Below the pieces are notes generated by a model. The model was not told where the DNA came from. It searched no databases and saw only the letters and a program-made list of their open reading frames with translations. 64,000 bases of DNA from Sipunculus nudus (Eukaryota > Annelida > Sipuncula > Golfingiida > Sipunculidae). The stretch lies in NCBI GenBank assembly GCA_026874595.1, contig CM049314.1, positions 28,347,729 to 28,411,728 on the forward strand. Direction: 5' to 3'. Positions 54,487 through 64,000 of the stretch are shown one piece after another. A program made the translations under genes and the position numbers. Numbering within the stretch: the stretch's first letter is position 1; the number at the start of each line of letters is the position of its first letter.

Positions 54487-56650
54487 CATTTATATAGCGC
54501 TCATTACAGCAATGAAACTTTCAATGGCACTTCACAAAACATTCAGGAGATACAATTTAACCATGAATAAATATTAACCAAGGCTCAGTTACGTTTGTTA
54601 AAAACTTCTTTAAATATATATGTTTTCAAATTCCGTTCAAAAACATTGATGCTGCTTGAAGACCGGAGAACATATGGAAGGTTGTTCCACTATCGGGGTG
54701 CTAATACAGAGAAACTACGATCCAGAAAAGTTTGTTTTATTGGTAAATGGTACTTCGAATAGTAAATTACCAACTGATTTTCTCGTTCGATATGTTGTCT
54801 TCTTAAAGTTCAATAATTCACTCAAGTACTCTGGAGACATATTATGAAGGGATTTGTAAGCAAGAAGAAGTGTCTTAAACTGAGCTCTTTGTCTAATCAT
54901 CAGCCAGTGTAATCATTTCAAAGCTTCACTTGCACACTCAAATTTCTAATTGTTTGTTATGACTTTGGCCGCATAATTCTGAAGTAAATGCATAGGTCTA
55001 AGAGTGTTATCAGGTAATCCCGTAAAAAGATTGTTTCCATACTCAAAATGTGACAGTACCATGGCCGAATCTAGAATCTTTCCAGATTCCAGATATAGGT
55101 ATCTAAACACTTTCCGGATTCTGTTGATGTTACACAAAGATACATTGTATTTTATTTGAATGTTCCTTAAGTGAAAGTTCACTATCTAATGTAAATCCAA
55201 GTAGATTTATGCACTTAGACCGCTGAATCATAGAGTCCCCAGCATGTACAGAATTGACCACAGTCTTATCCATTTGTTTGGCAAAACCAAAATATATGAA
55301 CTCTGCCTTTGTATCTTTCATTTCAACCAATTTCCGTTAATCGAATGTTTAACATCTAATAACAGTTTTTCTACTTTATCTAATGTTTGTAACTCAGCGT
55401 CAGTGTCACCAGCTCTAAATTTTTCAGCAAACGTGTTGTCATCCGCATAACCCAATATTGATTCTGATCGGTTTTCACTTAGATCACCCAAAGCACTACA
55501 GTAACACGGGAACAATGTTGGTCCCAGTATTGATCCTTGTGGTACAGAATAATCAATAACGACTTTATGTGAATGCTTATCATTTATCTGAACGGTAAAC
55601 TTTCTGTCCATTAAATATGTTATAAACCATTGGTCCGCATTATTCGTAACCCCAAATCTGTTTCTCAGCACATGCATTAGTATCGAATTGTCAACCGTAT
55701 CAAAAGCAGCACTCAAGTCTATTGCTACGACTGAAGTGATACACTGATTTTCCATATTCTGGAGAATATCATTGCATATGCGCAGCAGCAGCTTTTCTGT
55801 GCTAAATCCAGCCCTGTATGCACTTTGCTACTTTGGTAGTAGATGAGACTTATTCATGTGTGCGTTGAAATGATCTGCCGCAGATTTCTCTATGAGTTAT
55901 GAGAGAAATGTCAGATTACTGACTGGTCTGTAATTGGCTGGGGCTAGGTCAAGACCCTTTTTTTCATTATTGGTTTTATAACCGCAGATTTAAGAGCGCA
56001 TGGAAATACTCCACCTTTGAATGATGAATTTACAATATTTGTTATCGCTTTGTTCCTTCACTATTCTACTTGGGACCGGATCATTTGAGCAAGTCGTAGG
56101 CTTAGCTCTTCGGATGAAATCATAAATTTTCTTTTCGTTTATTTCGAAGTTAAAGTCGAATTTTGAGTAGCTGACGACTGAAGGCGTAAATTTGACATAT
56201 AGGTCATGAGTTTTCCTAATTTTTTTTTCACTTTTATCATAGAAGAAATTTGCAAATAAGACTGCAATGTCCTGGTCTTCACCTACAGGCATAGGAGTTT
56301 CCATAGATGTCCCAGACAATTTGTCCAGGGCGGAGAACGGTTGATCTAGTGTCCCCTTCCGCATTAAGTAATAAATCATTTATGTAATCGGTTTTAGTCC
56401 ATCTAACACACTATGTATAACAGTTTCGTACTTTTTTGTATTTATCCCAAAAACTAGAAGTTCTTAGCTTAATGGCTTTCCTTTCTAATGCCCTTGATTG
56501 TGACCTCAGTTTGTTCAGATCAGTGGTACACTATGGCACCCGATTTTGAATGGTAACTGTTTTATCCAAGATGGGTGCATGCTCATTTAGTGCCCGTGTT
56601 AACCCTACATGATATATACCCACTGCATCAGTAATGCTACTTGTAGTAAG
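54487..56650 (-). mobile_element. 5'-truncated CR1/Jockey-like LINE, frameshifted
   Basis: Read on the minus strand from 56.65 kb: endonuclease-RT linker (HAPILDKTVTIQNRVP, WDKYKKVRN); RT fingers at 56.38-55.99 kb (CSNDPVPSRIVKE); RT palm at 55,755-55,318 with AIDLSAAFDTVDNSILM, SVPQGSILGPTLF and the catalytic GYADDN; then FIYFGFAKQ and INLLGFTLDSELSLKEH; then the thumb SHFEYGNNLFTGLPD; then LLLAYKSLHNMSPEYLSELL. The pieces lie in several frames, with stops between. The endonuclease domain is missing. The 3' end carries TATAGCGCTCATTACAG, then (ATGTA)n on the coding strand. Dead, but better preserved than the fragment at 7.6-8.3 kb. Confidence 0.93.
55318..55755 (-). pseudogene. LINE reverse transcriptase palm segment
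   Basis: 145 codons, open. Motif A AIDLSAAFDTVD (catalytic Asp), motif B SVPQGSILGP and motif C YADD are all present, so the catalytic core is intact in this segment although the ORF is broken on both sides. Confidence 0.93.
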
Positions 56651-56875
56651 TAACATCACTTGTTAGTAGTTACATGTAGTAGTCCAAAATCGAAATGAAA
56701 ACTCTGCAAATGTACATACTTAGGTTAAGAATTAGATAAGTCAGCATTAAAAAATGGAGGCGGTTACCTCCACCAAAAGAAAACACCGTAAATGCATAGG
56801 TTACATCTCCAAGGGTCAATCAGTTCATCACTGTGCCTGTAGATTGCCAGTAGTCTGCAAAAAAAAATGAACGGC

Positions 56876-56916
<41 letters not shown>

Positions 56917-57890
56917 TGCTTAGCATTTTAAAAAAAATTATCAACTATAGCTTCTATAATACGCAGGGCATAGATTGGATGATAATGAAGACGAAACTAT
57001 AACCATAATAAAGATGTTTGTACAGGGCTTGTGAGCTACTGATAAAATGTGAACACTGCATATCCTTGAGAATTATTTTAAGCCGTGTCAGCCAATGTAT
57101 CCCTAAATGGTGTGTACAGTATAGATGGCGTTGTATACCTGTTTAAAAAAAACTTTACCAATAACACACGCACCATTGTTGCGTGTCGCTGTTTATTAAA
57201 AAAAAGCTTAATTCTATGAAACTTTCAGTATGGACTTTTTTATGTTTAGGTGGCATGGACACCTCGAGCAGCAATTTGATCCTAAATACCTTCTCATCTG
57301 ATCACGTGCATGTATTAATACAATAGAAATCGGTATGACTACCCTATTTACAGAAAGACACGCCATTGAAAATAGAGTCTGTTCTTATTTGCTTTAATAC
57401 TGATTGCAACATTTTCGTCTGATTCTCATAGGGCCGACTGATGTAAACTAGGGGCCCATGGGTCTCGACGCTCAGCTGAATTTGTCTATAAGGATACATT
57501 TATGAACTTTCTCAAAATATGGGTCCTGCGAGCAGTTTGAAGCAACCTAAATCTGTCCACCTAAACTTGAATTATCATTGCTATGTGATTTCTGTGGCTA
57601 CGTAAGTGACGGCGGGGTCCCTACAGATAATCGGTCGAGAGAGTGCCAGAAGACGATCGATCGGCGGGCGGTAAAGCAAAACACCACAGAAAACAACAGT
57701 CTAACAATGAAACACAGAGAAACTCTAACCGTGTTTATATAGCGGACTATTTATTAACGTGAACAATTCGAACTGGTCTTGTTACACGCACCTCGACGTC
57801 ATAACGCCTATTCAAAATAAAAACACCACATACCCGGTCTTGGATGAGCTACATTTGTTACTTCAACTGTGAAGATGGTCGCCAAGCCTT
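56651..57890. other. Intergenic stretch
   Basis: Contains an (AT)n tract at 56,878-56,913 and a possible repeat boundary near 57.6 kb. No gene is recognised. Confidence 0.5.
56878..56913. repeat. (AT)n microsatellite
   Basis: About 17 AT units. Confidence 0.95.
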
Positions 57891-57952
57891 GTTTTCTTTT
57901 TCGGACGTTACGTTGTCGTTTGTTGGAGATGCACTTTGTTGTACCGTGAGTG

Positions 57953-57966
57953 CCCCCCCCCCCCCC
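57953..57966. repeat. C14 homopolymer
   Basis: A run of 14 C after GAGTG. Such runs are error-prone in assembly; the count should be treated as approximate. Confidence 0.9.
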
Positions 57967-58259
57967 GCTGCCCCAGGGGTCGTATCCGTACCTGTATTCT
58001 GGAGACTATGTGATTTATTGTGACTCGGAGAAAAACCTACTTCTACTTCAAAGCTAAGTATTAGGTTTGTATCAAATATGAATGTCTCACCTGGACAGTT
58101 CTTATTTATGTTAAGTTAAACAAACTTGTTTTCCTGTATATATTGCAAATATGATTTGTGCATTATAAATGTTCTTACCACTTAATGAGTCTTTCCTCAG
58201 TTTAGTTGGTTGCGTTTAGAAACCGGATAAAAATATAGTTACACGTAACATCATCCATA

Positions 58260-58800
58260 AACTAGGTTGTGAATGGATGGGCCCTGTGACCTTGACCTTT
58301 GACCTAAAGAGCCTAAAATCAAAAGAAATCATCCCCTATTGACAGTTGCGCCACGTGGAAGTCGGAAGGTTTGGGACGAAATTCTGGCTTAAAATACATC
58401 TACAATCTTATAAAGAAGATTTAGGCTGTGACCTTGACTTTTGACCCAATGATCCCTAAAATCAAAAGAGTCCATACTTTAGTTATATGCCAAATATAAG
58501 TGAAGTCTGAGACCAGTATATCAATCAAGACTGGAGTTATCTTCTGGAAACAAATATGCGGACTAATGGCTCCTGTCATCTTGACCTTTGACCTTGTGAC
58601 TGACAAGGTTTTGGATGTAAAGTTTGGCTTAAAATGCATCAACAGTCTCTAAATATATGGTCCTGTGACCTTGACCTTTGACCTCATGACCCCAAAATCA
58701 ATATAATTCTTGCGTTGGAGGTAGTCCATATATGTCAAGTCTGAAATCCATATATCAATCCAAACTGGAGTTATCATCAGAACTTACAGAAAGACGAACA
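58260..58800. repeat. Tandemly arranged TGACCTTGACCTTTGACC repeat
   Basis: Four blocks with GTGACCTTGACCTTTGACC (or TGTCATCTTGACCTTTGACC) at ~58,287, 58,429, 58,577 and 58,666. Most are followed by CCTAAAATCAAAAGA or CCCAAAATCAATATAA. Three carry a later AGTCTGA.A.C..TATATCAA segment. Spacing is 90-150 bp. Related TGACCTTGACCTTGG blocks lie at 11.88 and 13.73 kb. Confidence 0.8.
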
Positions 58801-58814
58801 GACGGACAGGGTGA

Positions 58815-59152
58815 TTGATATGCGGCATCCGCTTATTCAAGCAGGGCCCTAATAAACAACACAAGGTTTCAGGACACAGATAAAACTACATTTGCGAATT
58901 TGATAGTATCAAAATAATTTGGCAGTCTCAAAATAAAGGAAAAAAAGTATCAATAAAGAAAAAAATACAGGTGGCGCCACCAGATTGATATGCGGCATCC
59001 GCTTATTCAAGCAGGGCCCTAATAAACAACACAAGGTTTCAGGACACAGATAAAACTACATTTGCGAATTTGATAGTATCAATATAATTTGGCAGTCTCA
59101 AAATAAAGGAAAAAAGTATCAATAAAGAAAAAAATACAGGTGGCGCCACCAG
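58815..59152. repeat. 168-bp tandem duplication, two nearly identical copies
   Basis: GATTGATATGCGGCATCCGC starts both copies (58,816 and 58,984). They differ only by an A/T change (ATCAAAATAA against ATCAATATAA) and one A in a homopolymer. Each ends in ACAGGTGGCGCCACCAG, which holds the perfect palindrome GGTGGCGCCACC. A third, more diverged relative follows at 59.17-59.32 kb. Confidence 0.95.
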
Positions 59153-60889
59153 TCTTCAGGAACTGTAGAAACCAATCATTATCATTTAACATTTCAGGTT
59201 TCGCGACACTGGATGGAACCACATCTAAGAAACTGACATAATTGCTATCATTTGACGGTCTCAAAGAAAGAAAAAAAATCGCAAAAAAGGAAAATATAAG
59301 TGGCGCCACGAGTTTTTGGGAACTGTCAAATCTAGCCATGCTCAATATTAAAGGCAGTCCATTAATTATCAAGATACTGGAGGTTTTGTATCAAATTTTG
59401 AATTATTCTGTGGGGTACTTACAAGCCCTTTAGCTCAGAGGATATGGGTCACACTGACCTCACTTCAGGTCTCCAAGAAAATTTGCTAACGGACGTCGGA
59501 CGGCCAGACGGACGATGGAGAAAGCGCCATACCTATACCTCAGATGACTTTCAGTCAGCTTAGCTAAAAAATAATATCGAATAAAGTCAATGTGTTTCGG
59601 AAGTATCAGAGATATGTGTACGTATTTCCTTGTTGTAACCATCTTATTCGATAATTTCGGGGACTATTTATTTCTAGCCTTTGGTCCCTCCCAAAAATAT
59701 ACAAGAACGAGGACATCTCACATATATACATTTTTAAGTTTTTATTTAGAAGATTTTTTTTTACATTTTATGGTGTCCAATAACAAGGCCTTATATCCTT
59801 CAGGTTTTGTTTGTATGCAATTTTTTTATTTTTCTACAAATTCTGCATCATTTAATAATGACCCTTAAATTTCCAGAAACCAGGATCTCATCTGTTTTGA
59901 GAACATACAATATTTGTATCAAGAGTTTAGTAGTCACTTTCAAAATCAGAAAATGGGTCTTAGTTTTTAGTATAATAATTTTAAGCTCTCAATATTGGAA
60001 CAAAGTATAGTTAAATTGGAGTATACTTTTGGTGTAGACGTACCTATGTAAACTGTTGCTTCTTTGGATAGAAATACTACCAACCTGTTGACATGTAACG
60101 GCTTTACTTGTTCTATCATGTTCAAGATTTATAAAATACATTGCATTCACCGCCAATTATATTACTGTTATAATGGCCTTTCTAAATCTGAAAATGTTTG
60201 AATAAAATTTCTGTACCAAATGGTTCATATATATTTCTGAAGCTTCCATTTTCCGTCGTAATGAATATGTCAGTCATAATGAACCTACCGCACAGATCTT
60301 AACACACAACATGTATTTGACACTCTGTTCTTTATCATTGTTGCGACACCTCGGGTAATGAAACTGCCATAATTGAAATGGACTGCATGTGTTCAGTATG
60401 CCCTTCGGAGCAGTAGCAGGCTGAAATATGAGTTTATATGAAATGTTTCTTCATCATCTATTAAATGAAGCCAAAAAACGCCTGTGTATCGTTGTATGTT
60501 ATTTAAACTTCTCAGGAAAATACGTTCTAATAGATATATTCTGAAATTTCTATAGGCCACATGCAATATGCAGAAGCTCCCATAATTACATATTGTAGAA
60601 ATATTGGTATCTAAACTTAGTAACCGCAATATGCATGTAAAATATAAAACAAGGAAGAAAGCGGAGCTAAGATTCAGGATCAAATTATTATAATACACAT
60701 CAATAAAGTTAATACGGAGTGGAGTTTTTTCTAGACCACGGTTTACCTGCTTCCGTTCCGATTTGACACTCCGAATTCGGCAGACCTATCGGTGGTGTGC
60801 TCTTCTAGAACAAGTTTGTTTTATTTTGCGGGATTATGCCCTATTAAGTTAAATAATAATAATTTTAATATTTTCCCATTAGGTGCCCC
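59153..60889. other. Intergenic stretch left of the gypsy element
   Basis: Starts with the diverged third relative of the 168-bp repeat and a GGACGTCGGACGGCCAGACGG segment (59.48-59.51 kb) of the type found at the ends of molluscan dispersed repeats. The rest is AT-rich with no recognised feature. Confidence 0.5.
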
Positions 60890-61300
60890 TATTTCTTTTT
60901 TGCTGCAAGGTCCTCCATGCCTGTGACGCTTTTTCAGGAACTTGCCAGAATCCTTTTAGCAAGTCAAAATTAGAGAAGCATCAATACAATAATCGATCCT
61001 GGGAATCGGGAACGTGTCAGTCTTGTTGACAGAGTTCAGTTTTCCATAATCTGTGCACATACGGTAACTTCCATCAGGTTTTGGCACAAGAATACATGGT
61101 GAATGGATACATGGTTACTGTACCAGGTTCAATAAAATCATTGTCCAGCAAATATTGAATCTCATCCTGTAGATACTTTTGCTTTTCTGGATTCAGTCGA
61201 TAAGGATGCTGCTTGACTGAGCTTGCCTCGCCAACATCGACGTCATGGCACACTATGTTAGTTCGCGTTGGAATTACACTAAACAAATGTTCATAATTCC
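60890..61300 (-). pseudogene. Gypsy reverse transcriptase N-terminal fragment
   Basis: Reads LFSVIPTRTNIVCHDVDVG, KQHPYRLNPEKQKYLQDEIQ, LLDNDFIEPG, then in another frame CILVPKPDGSYRMCTDYGKL and FPIPRIDYCID, then a decayed KDSGKF segment. It ends near 60,890 before motif C (YVDD), so no catalytic centre is present. Confidence 0.9.
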
Positions 61301-61554
61301 GCAGCAGGTTCTTGAGGTCTTGTCTAACTGAACGTCTAAATCAGCCTTACAATCAGTATCTACTTTACTGGCTAACTGTCAGTTTTTACACAATTTACAG
61401 CAGTAACATTACGTACAACAACTGATGAACTATTTCTGTCATAATATGGGTTCAACATGTTTACATGGCACAGTTTATTTTTCTACGCTTATCTGGTGTC
61501 AACAGTATGAAATTTAAATCACTGACTTTAATATATCATCAATATAAGGACCAA

Positions 61555-61770
61555 AATACCTAGTTTTCAGAGGTCTGCCAGTGATGGGTAGGAAGGCAAG
61601 GACCTTTTCACCAGGCTCAAACGTCTTATTTACAGTGTGCTTGTCATACTGTTTTTTTTTCATTTTTCATTAAGATTAGACTTTGCAATCTCACAAGCAT
61701 TCTGTAGTTTATTGCGAAAGTCTGAGACATACTGCAACAAACTAAGAGAATGAGAATTTTCACACAAAGA
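61555..61770 (-). pseudogene. Gypsy integrase C-terminal fragment
   Basis: Reads SLLQYVSDFRNKLQNACEIA, then KQYDKHTVNKTFEPGEKVLA, FLPITGRPLKTRYFGP. The PG-KVL.-LP..G.PL..R..GP pattern is the integrase C-terminal domain. It lies before, not after, the reverse transcriptase in reading direction. Confidence 0.85.
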
Positions 61771-61799
61771 GGTTTTTCCTTAAGCAGTTTTATTGGATG

Positions 61800-62330
61800 T
61801 TCAGTTCGAGGTCCATTTTGATTGGGCTTCCCTACCCTCTGGCATGTATGGCATGTTTTACAATATTGTACAACATCTTTCCTGATGTTAGGGGAATAGA
61901 AGTGTGCACTAACTTTCTGATAAGTTTTATTTAAACATAAATAGCCAGACAAAGGAGCCTCATGTGCCGTGCTCAGAATTTTACTGCGATATCTTTTGGG
62001 CATTATGTTTGATGGCCCATTCATCATTAGCGCATACATCAGGTGGTCGCTATTTACGCACGAGCACTCCATTTGTAACATAGAAACAATCTGGGTTCTG
62101 TGACAGATCATCTTTTGAAACTGCCCTGGGAAACAAACCCAGGGTCCTTATGCTGTTCCGCGATAAGTTCTGACCTTGAAAATTCTGCATCCTGTACGGA
62201 CGAGTCGTTAGACGAGTCACGGGTGACTCCCAGAGTAATATTATCTGGACCATTATCCTCATGTGTGTTTTTCATGGCCATAGATCTAGTTACAGCACAT
62301 GAAGGATACAAACAAGGAATTTCCTGACTG
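61800..62330 (-). pseudogene. Gypsy integrase N-terminal (HHCC) fragment
   Basis: Reads FSRSELIAEQHKDPGF, then DCFYVTNGVLVRK, and, after frame changes, STAHEAPLSGYLCLNKTYQK and YCKTCHTCQRVGKPNQ. This is the HHCC zinc domain with its second His replaced by Tyr, followed by the usual VGKPNQ. The sequence then runs directly into LLKEKPLCENSHS, which normally follows the catalytic core, so the DDE core has been deleted. Confidence 0.88.
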
Positions 62331-62422
62331 TCAAGATCATTGTCCTGATCAATTGACGGCTTTTCTGTCACTATTGGTACATGCTGTACTTTGTCACCTG
62401 CAACATCATTGCTTTGCAGCAA

Positions 62423-62701
62423 CTAAATTCCCTTAAAAGGTAAAGTCGTTCTTATGCCCACAGTAATATTCTCATAAATCAATTCTGACTTAAAATGGAT
62501 ACTGTGAGGCGGAACTGAAGTGTGCTTGTTGGAAAACACACCATTAACAAGTGCATGTGCACCAGTAAAAGACCTATTAGAAAATGGCAAAGTGTTTGCT
62601 AACATGAGAGTCTGGCCTGAACCAGTGTCCCTCAAAATTCTTATAGGGATAGAATCTGAAAAATCACTTGAAGGTGATCCAAACCATAATGTATGAATCA
62701 A
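62423..62701 (-). pseudogene. Gypsy aspartic protease fragment
   Basis: 92 codons, open. ILRDTGSGQTLML carries the active-site DTG (62,621-62,629 on the plus strand), and the downstream FTGAHALVNG and LIYENITVGI match the beta-strand pattern of retropepsins of this group. Confidence 0.85.
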
Positions 62702-62894
62702 ATAACTCCATTTCAGAGTCAGAAATGGAATCTACTACCTCGGATTCTTCTTTGGAATCAGACGGTACGTTGGCCTCAGTAGCATCAAACTCTTTATTAG
62801 AGTCAATAAAGGAGTTGTACCCCTTATTTACATGGAAAAAGCTTGGCTCTTTCACTAAGCTATGCAAAGATTTTGAAACAAAACCAGAAGGTTT

Positions 62895-62965
62895 GCTATT
62901 TGGTTTATTCGCAAGTTTCCAGGTGTCAGCTATTAGATGACCTTCCTTCTTGTAGTAATTACAGT
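62895..62965 (-). pseudogene. Decayed gag zinc knuckle
   Basis: Reads CNYYKKEGHLIADTWK, a CCHC knuckle in which the second Cys is Tyr and the last Cys is Thr, so it cannot hold zinc. The spacing is that of CX2CX4HX4C. Confidence 0.75.
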
Positions 62966-63159
62966 TTAGTTTGCAAATGACTGGTCTTTGTTGGACATAG
63001 ACACAGTGGACGAGGACTGAGGTGTAGCAATGTACTTTGCTGAACTATCAGGACTACTAGTACTAGGTGACTGAACTTTAAACTTCTTTTGACCATACTG
63101 ATTTACATTCTTGTTTGTGAATGACTGGATTGATTTGCTAGTAAAGGACATTTTGTGGG

Positions 63160-64000
63160 TTAATGAATAATTTTTAGCTAATTGAGCAGCAATGTCAAGT
63201 GTTTCAGGACTTTTCTCATCAAGAAAAGCTTTAACACCTGCGTTAATGCATCGTTTAATTCTTCAAGCAAAATCAAGTGGCGCAAGTTGTCATAACCTTC
63301 ATTACATTTATAGAACTACAATAGCGACCAAACAATTGCTAGTTTCTCCTAGCGAATTCTACATAGGTCTGTTCTTTGCGCTTTTCCCAATTTCTGAATT
63401 CCTGGCGGTAAGCCTCCGGAACTAACTTATAGCCTTTTAGGGTTAACCGTTTTACAAGGTCATAGTCAGCAGCAGCTTCTACTGAAAGTTCTGTATAAAT
63501 GTTCCTGGCCTTGCCAGTCAATACACTTTGTAACAGCATATTCCAGTTTTCCTTAGGCCATTTTAAATTTTCAGCTACTTTCTCAAAGTGTAAGAAATAT
63601 TTATCAACCTCTTTTTCTGGAAAAGGTGGGACAAGTCTAATGTGTTTAGCAACATCAAAACTGTGAGTTGGGGCAGCACGTAGTCTATTTTCTAGTTTAA
63701 GTCTGTCTTACTCTAGTCGTTTGAACTCAATTTCTTTTTCTTTTTTCTAGTCTTTCTCTTTCTAACCTTTCATGTTCTTTCCTCTCTTTTAATGCTAGCT
63801 CATGTTGCATTTCCAACTTTTTAAATTCTAATTGCATAGCAAGGCTGTCATTTTTTTATGTTTCCACTTCACTTTCTTCAATTAAACCTTTGCAAACTAT
63901 ATCTTGCATGATTTTAGCAATGATATCATGCTTTCTCAATTTTTTTTCACTCTTAGCCCTAAGTTTTGTCCCAAACGCAATAACTGTTCCATTGTCAACT
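63160..64000 (-). pseudogene. Gypsy gag fragment
   Basis: An N-terminal coiled-coil part rich in Glu, Lys and Leu (63.70-63.99 kb; MQLEFKKLEMQHELALKE) with stops, then FDVAKHIRLVPPFPEKEVDK, then the capsid-like LLQSVLTGKARNIYTELS and YKLVPEAYRQEFRNWEKR. This is the SCAN-related gag core of this group. It continues beyond the window. Confidence 0.85.

Larger units (their letters stand above)
60890..64000 (-). mobile_element. Degenerate Ty3/gypsy retrotransposon, Gmr1-like domain order (partial)
   Basis: Read on the minus strand from the window edge: gag, zinc knuckle, protease, integrase N- and C-terminal parts, then the start of the reverse transcriptase. It is broken by stops and frame changes throughout. 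The integrase catalytic core is deleted, and the element ends inside the reverse transcriptase. Integrase before reverse transcriptase is the Ty1/copia-like order, which within Ty3/gypsy marks the Gmr1 group. LTRs are not seen: one would lie right of the window and the left one is lost with the 3' half. Confidence 0.85.

Overview
This window is nuclear DNA from an invertebrate animal, most likely a lophotrochozoan and probably a mollusc. Genes are split by AT-rich introns with GT-AG (and some GC-AG) junctions. There are tRNA-derived SINEs, CR1/Jockey-like and RTE-like LINE ends, hAT-type MITEs, a Ty3/gypsy element, long (AT)n tracts and the 'TGACCTTGACCTTTGACC' repeat sequences common in molluscan genomes. 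A Shark/HTK16-type SH2-ankyrin kinase gene, which vertebrates lack, also fits. No bacterial-style operon, CRISPR array or rRNA is present. The species call is inference.

Region 1 (1-14.9 kb): three minus-strand exons (10,245-10,479; 5,010-5,165; 1,134-1,277) join in phase into the N-terminal SH2 domain and the start of the first ankyrin repeat of a Shark/HTK16-like tyrosine kinase; the rest lies left of the window. Its introns hold two hAT MITEs with 8-bp target-site duplications (TSDs), a 3.3-kb hAT-like element, and LINE fragments. Upstream of the gene are a degenerate ~125-bp tandem repeat (11.15-11.46 kb) and a ~149-bp tandem array (12.2-13.6 kb) with a 448-bp higher-order duplication.

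Region 2 (15.0-20.5 kb): a large imperfect inverted repeat. Its right arm ends in exon 1 of an SLC23 (Na+-dependent ascorbate/nucleobase) transporter gene. Its left arm carries the mirror image of that exon, broken by two stop codons.

Region 3 (20.4-53.2 kb): tandem units made of an SLC23 gene followed by a single-exon LRR-Ig receptor gene. Unit A has a 13-exon SLC23 gene with all exons recognisable but a frameshift in exon 8, plus a broken LRR-Ig copy. Unit B has a decayed SLC23 copy (exons 5, 8-13) plus an intact 522-residue LRR-Ig receptor gene. Unit C has only a probable SLC23 exon 3 and the 3' end of an LRR-Ig copy. Decay is therefore reciprocal between units A and B. The intact receptor has a signal peptide, LRRs, a cysteine cap, an Ig-like domain, one membrane span and a cytoplasmic tail with tyrosines in SH2-ligand contexts.

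Region 4 (53.2-64 kb): mobile and repetitive DNA. It holds a tRNA-derived SINE abutting a 5'-truncated LINE (54.3-56.65 kb), TGACCT-rich repeats and an exact-looking 168-bp tandem duplication (58.2-59.5 kb), and a degenerate Ty3/gypsy element (60.9-64 kb, minus strand). In that element the integrase lies before the reverse transcriptase, as in Gmr1-like elements.

All calls come from reading the sequence; no database search or alignment program was run, and boundaries of repeats are approximate unless a TSD is given.
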